The translations under genes and the position numbers were made by a program. A model generated the notes under the pieces. The model did no database searches. It was not told the origin of the DNA and was given only the letters and a program-made list of their open reading frames with translations. Positions 29,355 through 36,084 of a stretch of DNA of 64,000 nt are shown here, piece after piece. Source of the stretch: a virus. The DNA lies in IMG/VR virus record IMGVR_UViG_3300021961_000044, positions 1 to 64,000 of that record. One strand, given 5' to 3'. Numbering within the stretch: position 1 is the first letter of the stretch; every line of letters starts with the position of its first letter.

Positions 29355-30776
29355 ATGTTAAATCCCTTTTTCCAGCAAGGTTCAAAAACAGAACAAAGTT
29401 TAGTACAAGATCTCATCAATGAACAGTTGAGAATGTATGGTGTTGAGGTTCATTATATGCCTCGACAATTTATTACTACAAAAACGGTAATTGAAGAGGT
29501 AATTGAATCTTCTTTTAAAGAAGCATATCCTTTAGAGGCATATGTAGAAAATTTTGAGGGATACAATGACAATACTGTCATTCTTTCCAAATTTGGAATA
29601 CAGTCGCAACAGGAAATAACTTTAACTATTTCAAAAGAAAGATACGAAACTTATATTAGACCATTAGCACAACAAAACTCTTTAAATTTAGTCCCAGAAA
29701 GACCAAAAGAAGGAGATTTGGTTTATTTTCCACTTGGTGGAAGAATATTTGAAATAAAATATGTAGAGCACGAAAAACCATTTCATCAATTAAATTCTAC
29801 ATACGTTTATACTTTGAAATGTGAACTCTTCAGAATAGAAGATGAAGTTATTGATACTGGTATCGATGATGTAGATGATGAGCTTGTTGGAGGCACTAGT
29901 GTTGATGGATCAACTCCTCTTGGAGTTGGTGGTGCTATGTTGACTCTCAATATGGTTGGAGTTGCTTCTACTGCTACTGCTTCTACTGGTATCGTTAATG
30001 GATCAATTAATGCAATTTATATCAGTAATAGAGGTGGAGGTTATTCTTATGCTCCGCAAGTTGGATTTTCTTCTTCTCCAGAATACGGAGGAACTGGAAT
30101 TGGAACTGCAATTATGATTGGTGGAATAGTTGTATGTAATAAGAATGTAGATCCTGCTGATAAATCCGTCCAAGAAATCAGACTTATTAATCCTGGATAT
30201 GGATATACAGTTGCTCCTTTAGTTGCGGTTAGAGGAGATGGAACTGGATTTGCAGCTACAACGGGAATAACTACAGTTGGAGCAGTTGGATTTGTAACTA
30301 TCACATATGGTGGATCTGGATATACCACAGCACCAACGGTTACATTCTCTTCACCTGGAACTGGAACGACTGCTATCGGTGTTGCTGCAATTAATTCAAC
30401 TGGAAGTGTAACTGCTATCTATCTCACCAACTCTGGATCCGGTTATACTTCATCTCCAACAATTACTATTTCTGGAGCAGGATCAACTTCAATCGGAACA
30501 TTCCAACTTAATGAAATTGTTACCGGACAAACATCTGGAACAATAGCAAGAGTTAAGAATTGGGATAAACCTACATCAGTTCTCGATGTTTATAATGTCA
30601 ACGGAGATTTTATATATGGAGAAACCATAGTAGGTTCTGCATCTTCAGCAAGTTACAGATTGAAGAGTATTCAGGAATTCCCTAAAGATGATGGATTTAC
30701 TTCAAATTCCGAAATTGAGGCGGAGGCTGATTTAATTTTAGATTTTACTGAACAAAATCCATTTGGAGTCCCCTAA
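29355..30776 (+). CDS. 14: Neck protein gp14 with GSGYT-repeat insertion (473 aa)
   Basis: Residues 1-190 match T4 gp14: NPFFQQG, QSLVQDLINEQLRMYGVEV, HYMPRQFITTKTVIEE, FEGYNDNTVILSKFG, then a beta domain ending CELFRIEDEVIDTGIDDVD. T4 gp14 is 256 residues, so about 200 residues are extra. The insert (about 210-380) is a tandem of glycine-rich units: GGGYSYAPQVGFSS, GYGYTVAPLVAVRG, GSGYTTAPTVTFSS, GSGYTSSPTITISG. After these comes GEIVxG-like sequence and a helical end. The neck ring binds whiskers in T4; the insert may add neck decoration. Start chosen directly after the gp13 stop. Confidence 0.92.
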   Translation: MLNPFFQQGSKTEQSLVQDLINEQLRMYGVEVHYMPRQFITTKTVIEEVIESSFKEAYPLEAYVENFEGYNDNTVILSKFGIQSQQEITLTISKERYETYIRPLAQQNSLNLVPERPKEGDLVYFPLGGRIFEIKYVEHEKPFHQLNSTYVYTLKCELFRIEDEVIDTGIDDVDDELVGGTSVDGSTPLGVGGAMLTLNMVGVASTATASTGIVNGSINAIYISNRGGGYSYAPQVGFSSSPEYGGTGIGTAIMIGGIVVCNKNVDPADKSVQEIRLINPGYGYTVAPLVAVRGDGTGFAATTGITTVGAVGFVTITYGGSGYTTAPTVTFSSPGTGTTAIGVAAINSTGSVTAIYLTNSGSGYTSSPTITISGAGSTSIGTFQLNEIVTGQTSGTIARVKNWDKPTSVLDVYNVNGDFIYGETIVGSASSASYRLKSIQEFPKDDGFTSNSEIEAEADLILDFTEQNPFGVP

Positions 30777-30779
30777 ACT

Positions 30780-30787
30780 GTTAAATA
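30780..30787 (+). promoter_or_regulatory. Possible late promoter before gp15
   Basis: GTTAAATA lies 23 bases upstream of the gp15 ATG, six of eight matches to TATAAATA. It is a weaker candidate than the others. Confidence 0.4.
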
Positions 30788-30809
30788 GTAATTATTAATC
30801 CTTGGCAAA

Positions 30810-31805
30810 ATGTTTGAATATTTTTATAACGAAATTTTTCGAAAGACTATTATTGCTTTCGGTACCCTTTTTAATAACATCGAAATTCAGAAAACTGATT
30901 CTAACGGAGATGTAAGTAGCATCATTAAAGTTCCTCTTGCTTATGGACCTACACAAAAGTTTTTAGCAAGAATCAATCAACAAGCTGATTTAAATAATCC
31001 AACTGCAATGACATTGCCAAGGATGTCATTTGAATTTACTGGAGTTACTTATGATCCATCAAGAAAAGTAACTACAACACAAAGGTTTTTACAAAAAGAT
31101 TCTTCTGACGGAACTAAAACTAGAAAGGCATATATGCCAGTTCCCTACACGATGCAATTTGAGTTATCAATTATGTCAAAATTAAATGATGATGCATTGC
31201 AAATAGTAGAACAGATTTTGCCATATTTTCAACCTCAGTTCAATCTCACTGTTGAATTGGCATCAGATATAAATGAGAAAAAAGATATTCCAATTATCTT
31301 AGAAAATATTACTATGATTGATGATTACGAAGGTGATTATACAACGAGAAGAGTTTTGACCTATACATTGAGATTTAGCGCCAAAACTTATTTGTTTGGA
31401 CCAATTCCAGATGTTTCTGCAGATATTATCAAGAGAGCTACTGTTGCTATTGGTGCTGGTGATCCTTCAAATCAAAGAGAACTTACATATACACAAACAG
31501 CAAGAGCAATTAAAAATTATACTGGAAACGTTTTAACTTCTCTATCGGATGATGTTAAAACAACCGATACCTTAATTAAAGTCGATGATGCTTCTGGAAT
31601 TGTCAAAGATACATATTTGGATATAAACCAAGAAGAAGTATATGTAAGACTTGTTAGTGGAAATAATATTACAATAGATAGAGGAGTTGATGGCACAACA
31701 ATTAAGTCTCATTTGAAAGGAGATAGTGTCAAATCTATAACCTCCGAAGATAATAACCTGATTCAATTTGGGGATGATTTTGGATTTGACGGAACTGCAT
31801 CATGA
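30810..31805 (+). CDS. 15: Tail terminator / sheath stabiliser gp15
   Basis: gp15 caps the sheath and tube and connects the tail to the neck. The N-terminus MFEYFYNEIFRKTIIAFGTL, the central LPRMSFEFTGVTYDPSRK and the motif QIVEQILPYFQPQFNLTVE (T4: QIVEQILPYFQPHFNTTM) identify it. Length 331 against 272 in T4; the extra part is a C-terminal extension from about residue 225 onward (LTSLSDDVKTTDTLIKVDDA ... EEVYVRLVSGNNITIDRGV), a beta-rich module also found in cyanophage baseplate proteins (compare VDNELILYTEKSN in the gp7-like giant). Its stop overlaps the gp16 start by four bases (ATGA). Confidence 0.94.
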   Translation: MFEYFYNEIFRKTIIAFGTLFNNIEIQKTDSNGDVSSIIKVPLAYGPTQKFLARINQQADLNNPTAMTLPRMSFEFTGVTYDPSRKVTTTQRFLQKDSSDGTKTRKAYMPVPYTMQFELSIMSKLNDDALQIVEQILPYFQPQFNLTVELASDINEKKDIPIILENITMIDDYEGDYTTRRVLTYTLRFSAKTYLFGPIPDVSADIIKRATVAIGAGDPSNQRELTYTQTARAIKNYTGNVLTSLSDDVKTTDTLIKVDDASGIVKDTYLDINQEEVYVRLVSGNNITIDRGVDGTTIKSHLKGDSVKSITSEDNNLIQFGDDFGFDGTAS

Positions 31806-32254
31806 AAATGACTAAAAAATTCAACAAACTAAACGACTCCTTTGGAATTGAAGAAAATTCTATAGTTCCAGAAGTAGAGTCTGCTCCTATTGAGATTATT
31901 AACGATGATTCTGATGAAGAATTTGAAAAAACACCAGAGGTAAGAAAAGATTATAAGTATACAAGAAATCAATTATATTCATTAATAGAAAAAGGACAAG
32001 ATGCTATTAACGGTATCTTGGAATTGGCAGCAGAAACAGAACAACCAAGAGCATATGAAGTTGCAGCGCAATTGATTAAAAACGTTGCAGATACTACTGA
32101 CAAGTTGATGGATTTGCAGAAAAAATTAAAAGAGGTAGAAGAAGATACCAAACCAAAAGGTCCAACAAACGTAACTAATGCTTTGTTTGTTGGGTCAACT
32201 GCAGATTTGGCAAAACTTTTAAAGAACAAGCAACAAGAAGAGGATACTAAATAA
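31802..32254 (+). CDS. 16: Terminase small subunit gp16
   Basis: 150 residues (T4: 164). gp16 recognises DNA ends and stimulates gp17 during packaging. The N-terminal acidic region is followed by two helices (YTRNQLYSLIEKGQDAINGI and QPRAYEVAAQLIKNVADTTD) and by a tail GPTNVTNALFVGSTADLAKL, which corresponds to the MNIQNATVFMGSPTELMDE tail of T4 gp16. It overlaps gp15 by four bases. Unusually, the large subunit gene does not follow: a 10.8-kb fibre cassette lies between. Start at the overlapping ATG; a second ATG two codons later is an alternative. Confidence 0.9.
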   Translation: MKMTKKFNKLNDSFGIEENSIVPEVESAPIEIINDDSDEEFEKTPEVRKDYKYTRNQLYSLIEKGQDAINGILELAAETEQPRAYEVAAQLIKNVADTTDKLMDLQKKLKEVEEDTKPKGPTNVTNALFVGSTADLAKLLKNKQQEEDTK

Positions 32255-32277
32255 TAGTAAGAATATAAAAAGTTAAA

Positions 32278-32613
32278 ATGTCCGTTGCCGCAGTAAACAT
32301 AAGAATTGAAAAAGGCACTGATTTTGAATCAACTTTTACAGTCAATTCTACAGATGGATCTGCTTTCAATCTATCAAATTATAGTGCTACTGCAAAAATT
32401 AGGAAACATCCTAATGCTGGAACCGCAAAAACTTTTTCAACAACAATTACTTCATCTACGGGTGAAATAAAAATAACAATGAGTGATACAGATACCTCTG
32501 ATTTATCATCTGGAAGAAATTACTATGATGTAGTTATTCAACATTCATCTACAGAGAAGAAAACAAAAGTATTTGAAGGAATGGCAATAGTATCGGATAC
32601 CGTTTCCGTATAG
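32278..32613 (+). CDS. Structural protein, BppU-N-like beta domain (111 aa)
   Basis: The single beta-sandwich domain (IRIEKGTDFESTFTVNSTDG, FNLSNYSATAKIRKHP, TGEIKITMSDTDTSDL, NYYDVVIQ, VFEGMAIVSDTVSV) has the order of strands of the N-terminal domain of BppU-type baseplate upper proteins, which link receptor-binding proteins to the baseplate. This is a pattern match only. The 111-residue protein would be the domain alone with no fibre. It starts the fibre cassette 24 bases after gp16 and is followed four bases later by another small virion-type gene. Conserved in cyanomyoviruses beside fibre genes. Confidence 0.65.
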   Translation: MSVAAVNIRIEKGTDFESTFTVNSTDGSAFNLSNYSATAKIRKHPNAGTAKTFSTTITSSTGEIKITMSDTDTSDLSSGRNYYDVVIQHSSTEKKTKVFEGMAIVSDTVSV

Positions 32614-32617
32614 TAAA

Positions 32618-32935
32618 ATGGAATTTAAAGTAACTCTGGTAACAGGACAAAATTACAGTGTTCGTCTTAAAGAAGACAATAAATTCAAAGTAATTTCAAA
32701 TCTTACGCAGGCAGCAGAAGTGGCTAATTTTTCAGATTTAGGAGATTTTGACAATACTGGTGTTCAGGACGGATGGGTTCTGATGTACGACTCTGCAACT
32801 GGAAAAATTAAAACAGTTAATCCAGATCTCGTGTTCAGTAAAGCTGTTGCGGATAACAGTCTTCCTAGTGAGTTTATTGATCAATTGGATGGAGATCTTG
32901 ATGATAAGATCGATCTTGATGCGGGCTCTTTTTAG
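32618..32935 (+). CDS. Conserved fibre-cassette protein ending DLDAGSF (105 aa)
   Basis: 105 residues, acidic. An N-terminal beta hairpin (MEFKVTLVTGQNYSVRLKED) precedes DLGDFDNTGVQDGWVLMYDS, a pattern that recurs in cyanophage fibre proteins (DGWVLxYDxxxGKxxxVxP). The C-terminus DLDAGSF resembles the IDGGSF end of the neighbouring 696-residue fibre protein, suggesting a common terminal signal. It begins four bases after the BppU-N-like gene and lies upstream of a late promoter. Function unknown; probably a minor baseplate or fibre component. Confidence 0.65.
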   Translation: MEFKVTLVTGQNYSVRLKEDNKFKVISNLTQAAEVANFSDLGDFDNTGVQDGWVLMYDSATGKIKTVNPDLVFSKAVADNSLPSEFIDQLDGDLDDKIDLDAGSF

Positions 32936-32941
32936 AAAAAT

Positions 32942-32949
32942 TATAAATA
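32942..32949 (+). promoter_or_regulatory. T4-type late promoter, perfect octamer
   Basis: TATAAATA, identical to the T4 late consensus, 33 bases before the ATG of the 696-residue fibre gene. Confidence 0.8.
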
Positions 32950-32982
32950 ATTACACTAAAAATATAATAAGGTATAATTAAG

Positions 32983-35073
32983 ATGCCTGCACCTGTAATT
33001 CAATTTAAAAGGGGCAATTTAAGCAATCTTCCTGGTTTACAGGCTGGTGAACCCGCATTTACAACTGATACGTTCGACCTGTTTGTTGGATTATCTTCAA
33101 CCACTGATGCCAATAAGTTTTTTGGTTCTCATAGATATTGGAATAAAGAATCTACAACTTCTGGAAGTTCAGTAAATTTAGTCGAAGGAACTTCCAACGG
33201 TTCCAGTTATATCAGTTTAAAATCTCCAGATTCTCTTGCTGGCGTCACTACATATACTCTTCCAGCAGTTCCAGTTAATGGATATTTTCTGAAAACAAAC
33301 GCAGATGGAGAATTGTCTTGGGGACAAGCTGCGTCTTTTGCTGGAATCGTAACCTTTACCGATACTACAGAAAATACCTTAGGAAATGCGGACACTGGTG
33401 CTGTTCAAATTGATGGTGGACTGGGAGTTAATAAAAACGTTACTGTTGGTGGAAATTTAAACGTACAAGGATATTCTGAGTTTGTTGGTGTTGTAACATT
33501 CCAAGGTGGAACCATTAATCTTGGAGATTCTGATGCAGATGATATCAATGTTGCTGGTGAATTTGTATCCAACTTAATTCCAAATGCCACAGCTGAATAT
33601 GATTTGGGAAATGGTGATAAGAAATGGAGAAGTTTAAATGTCTCTGGATTCTGCACAAGTGGTGGGTTAAGAGTTGCTGGTCCTGCACAAGTTGGATCTT
33701 TAACAGTCGATTCTGATTTAAATGTAATTGGCAATGTAACTATTGGCGGTACATCTTTAAGTGTTTCCGCACAGTCTCTTGTAATTCGTGATCCTGACAT
33801 TGTTCTTGGATATAGAACAGATGGTAGCAATAACGATATTTCTACTGACACTACTGCCAATCATGGTGGTATCGCAATTGCATCTACAGAAGGATATCCT
33901 TTAGTAGATTTAGTAATTGCTGGAGTTGAAACATCTCCAGTAACTTATAAGAAATTGATGTGGTTTAAATCAGAGTCTTTCTCTGGTTTAGGCACAGATG
34001 CATGGTTATCAAACTATGCTATTGGTATTGGAAGCACACAGTTCCCAACAGGAACAAGATTAGCTGCTGGAAATGTTCAGTTTACTCAAGAAGATTTATC
34101 AGTTGTAAGAAATATCAATGCTTCTGGTGTTGGTACATTTGCTGGCGCACTTTACGTTGCAGGACTCGAAATTAGTGGTGGCGCTTCTATTGGAGAAGAT
34201 ATTAGAACAAGAAACTTAGATGTATCTGGAATTACAACGTTAGGTAATACAAGTACAGATATAGTTCAAATTTATGGTGATGCTAATTTTATTGCTTCTG
34301 TTCAAGCAGTAAACATCAATTCAAGTGGAATTGTAACTGCTACTACTTTTGATGGTAATTTAGCGCTTTCAAATGTTACTGGTCTTGGTGCTAATGTTTC
34401 TACATTCTTAGCAACTCCTTCCTCCGCAAACTTAGCAGCTGCAGTAACAGATGAAACTGGCACTGGTGCTCTCGTATTTGCAAACAGTCCAACATTAATA
34501 ACTCCTGCTCTTGGAGATGCATCTGCTACTACATTAACTACAAGTGGCGATGTAATAGTTGGAACCGCCATGAGCGCTCCAACTGTAAGAACAGCAACGA
34601 TTACTCATTCTAACGGTACTAATGCTGCTACAATTGATTCTAGTGGAAATTTAACTGCATCTCAAAATTTAACAGTTACAGGAAACCTGTATGTTAATGG
34701 ATCAACCACTCAAGTAAATACTTCTTCGATGACCGTCGAAGACAGAACAATTGAGTTAGGTTTGGTAGATGGTTCTGCTCCTTCATCAGCAACTACTTGG
34801 GACCTTGGTGTTCTCTTCAATTATAATTCTTCAGGTGCTAAGAAGTCTGCTGTTCTTTGGGAACATGCTGATGGAAGATTTAAGTTTGGATCACAAGTAA
34901 GCGATGGTGGAGGAACTGATAACGATAGTCCACAAATTACCGTTTCTAACTATGCTGCGATTGAAGTAAGTTCAATTTGGATTAATGATTGTGCTGGACA
35001 ATCACAATTAATTGATTGTTCTGGAGGAGTGAGAACACTTCAAAACATAACTATCGATGGCGGTTCGTTCTGA
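32983..35073 (+). CDS. Tail-fibre-like structural protein (696 aa)
   Basis: Residues 1-40 (IQFKRGNLSNLPGLQAGEPA then FTTDTFDLFVG) match the N-terminal anchor of phage fibre proteins of the Mtd_N type, where a basic residue-rich strand precedes GEPAFxTDT. Residues about 110-480 are repeated short strands such as TVGGNLNVQGYSEFVGVVTF and VTIGGTSLSVSAQ, typical of a trimeric beta-helical shaft. Near 550-690 a globular end (VEDRTIELGLVDGS, TWDLGVLFNYNSSGAKKSAV, INDCAGQSQLIDCSGGVRTL) ends in ITIDGGSF. Inferred function: fibre or adhesin attached to the baseplate. It is the first long gene of the fibre cassette behind a perfect late promoter. Confidence 0.8.
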   Translation: MPAPVIQFKRGNLSNLPGLQAGEPAFTTDTFDLFVGLSSTTDANKFFGSHRYWNKESTTSGSSVNLVEGTSNGSSYISLKSPDSLAGVTTYTLPAVPVNGYFLKTNADGELSWGQAASFAGIVTFTDTTENTLGNADTGAVQIDGGLGVNKNVTVGGNLNVQGYSEFVGVVTFQGGTINLGDSDADDINVAGEFVSNLIPNATAEYDLGNGDKKWRSLNVSGFCTSGGLRVAGPAQVGSLTVDSDLNVIGNVTIGGTSLSVSAQSLVIRDPDIVLGYRTDGSNNDISTDTTANHGGIAIASTEGYPLVDLVIAGVETSPVTYKKLMWFKSESFSGLGTDAWLSNYAIGIGSTQFPTGTRLAAGNVQFTQEDLSVVRNINASGVGTFAGALYVAGLEISGGASIGEDIRTRNLDVSGITTLGNTSTDIVQIYGDANFIASVQAVNINSSGIVTATTFDGNLALSNVTGLGANVSTFLATPSSANLAAAVTDETGTGALVFANSPTLITPALGDASATTLTTSGDVIVGTAMSAPTVRTATITHSNGTNAATIDSSGNLTASQNLTVTGNLYVNGSTTQVNTSSMTVEDRTIELGLVDGSAPSSATTWDLGVLFNYNSSGAKKSAVLWEHADGRFKFGSQVSDGGGTDNDSPQITVSNYAAIEVSSIWINDCAGQSQLIDCSGGVRTLQNITIDGGSF

Positions 35074-35089
35074 TAGATAAAATATAATT

Positions 35090-35097
35090 TCTAAATA
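35090..35097 (+). promoter_or_regulatory. Late promoter inside a terminator stem
   Basis: TCTAAATA overlaps the left arm of the terminator at 35093-35120. By T4 spacing, transcription would start near 35103, removing most of the left arm so the new RNA cannot form the hairpin. Confidence 0.5.
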
Positions 35098-35125
35098 GGG
35101 GAAGTAATCTTCCCCTATTTTTTTA
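35093..35125 (+). terminator. Intrinsic terminator abutting a start codon
   Basis: Twelve-pair perfect stem AAATAGGGGAAG / CTTCCCCTATTT with loop TAAT, followed by a T run that ends directly at the ATG of the next gene. Transcripts from the 696-residue fibre gene should stop here. Confidence 0.88.
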
Positions 35126-35355
35126 TGTCTGAAGAAGAATATAAGTCTGTTATTGCAACATATCAGCAAAAAGCATTTGAACTTTTTAATTCAAATATAG
35201 TTTTAGAATCACAAATACAAGCACAAAGATCCACTATTGAATCCTTAAGAACAGAAATAGAGCAAATGTCTTTTGAACTACAAACTCTTAGAGATCTTAG
35301 AGAAAAAGGAGAACAACAATCAAAAATAACTAAAAAAACTAGTATATCTCAATAA
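35125..35355 (+). CDS. Small coiled-coil protein (76 aa)
   Basis: 76 residues, almost all alpha-helical with heptads from about residue 15 to 62 (NIVLESQIQAQRSTIESLRT, then EIEQMSFELQTLRDLREKGE), ending in a polar tail. It should form a parallel coiled coil, possibly dimeric or trimeric. The ATG immediately follows the T run of the preceding terminator and there is no visible Shine-Dalgarno, so the message from the embedded late promoter would have a leader of only about 22 bases. A second terminator lies after it. Similar coiled-coil proteins occur between fibre genes in cyanomyoviruses; function unknown. Confidence 0.75.
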   Translation: MSEEEYKSVIATYQQKAFELFNSNIVLESQIQAQRSTIESLRTEIEQMSFELQTLRDLREKGEQQSKITKKTSISQ

Positions 35356-35369
35356 CATAAATAAATTAT

Positions 35370-35391
35370 ACCGATAAATATCGGTTTTTTT
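35370..35391 (+). terminator. Intrinsic terminator with late-promoter loop
   Basis: ACCGAT / ATCGGT six-pair stem with loop AAAT and seven Ts. The stem-loop itself reads GATAAATA, a late promoter octamer. Confidence 0.75.
35373..35380 (+). promoter_or_regulatory. Late promoter inside a terminator loop
   Basis: GATAAATA occupies the left arm and loop of the terminator. Initiation would fall near 35386, past the right arm, so promoter and terminator act on different transcripts. Confidence 0.5.
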
Positions 35392-35393
35392 AC

Positions 35394-35401
35394 GGTAAAT
35401 A
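35394..35401 (+). promoter_or_regulatory. Second possible late promoter
   Basis: GGTAAATA, 14 bases before the ATG of the 222-residue gene. Six of eight matches; the upstream octamer at 35373 is the better candidate. Confidence 0.3.
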
Positions 35402-35415
35402 CCACACCAAATTGA

Positions 35416-36084
35416 ATGGCCGATCCGAATATTAGGATAAAACGGTCTGCCATACCTGGCAAACAGCCTACGGCAGATCAGCTCCCGTTGGGAGAACTAG
35501 CTTTAAATACTAATGATGGAAAACTCTTTGCCTCTAAAAATGCAGGCATAGGCACAACAGTTTTCGCTGTAAACCCGTGGTCGGTTGGAACAGGAACCGA
35601 TTCTTATAATGCATATTTTACTGCTGGAAATGTTGGTGTTGGTAGCACAATCCCCACATCTAAATTAGATGTAGAGGGTGACATCAATGTTTCTGGTGTA
35701 ATAACTGCTAGTCAATTTATTGGTGGTGGTGTTGGTGTTGGAATTCAATCTGGGGGCACTGTCCTTGGATATGGAATTACAACACTGAATTTTATTGGTA
35801 CTGGAAATACTTTCTCTGTTAGCGGAACTACTGTCGATATCAGCATAGCTGCTGGTAGTGGAGGTGGTGGAACTGGAATCAGTTCCGTGATCATACAGAA
35901 AGATGGAACAAATATAGGTACTGGTTCCAGTACTATAAATTTCACTGGAACAGGTATTCAAACTGTTACATCATCTCCTAGCGGGATTACGACTGTTAGG
36001 GTTGAACTACAAGGCAATCTTGATGGTGGATTGCCAGATTCAAATTACGGCGGCATCGAAGCTATTGAAGGGGGAGGAATCTAA
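35416..36084 (+). CDS. Short fibre-like structural protein (222 aa)
   Basis: The N-terminus (IRIKRSAIPGKQPTADQLPL then GELALNTNDGKLFASKN) is a fibre anchor related to the Mtd_N-like ends of the genes on both sides. Residues about 70-110 carry the shaft-type motif VGVGSTIPTSKLDVEGDINV, also found in the later S74 protein. The C-terminal third is glycine-rich beta sequence (TLNFIGTGNTFSVSGTTVDI) ending in DGGLPDSNYGGIEAIEGGGI, a terminal motif I recall from cyanophage fibre proteins. It ends at the base before the collagen-like fibre gene. Probably a short trimeric fibre or connector; no chaperone domain of its own. Confidence 0.75.
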   Translation: MADPNIRIKRSAIPGKQPTADQLPLGELALNTNDGKLFASKNAGIGTTVFAVNPWSVGTGTDSYNAYFTAGNVGVGSTIPTSKLDVEGDINVSGVITASQFIGGGVGVGIQSGGTVLGYGITTLNFIGTGNTFSVSGTTVDISIAAGSGGGGTGISSVIIQKDGTNIGTGSSTINFTGTGIQTVTSSPSGITTVRVELQGNLDGGLPDSNYGGIEAIEGGGI

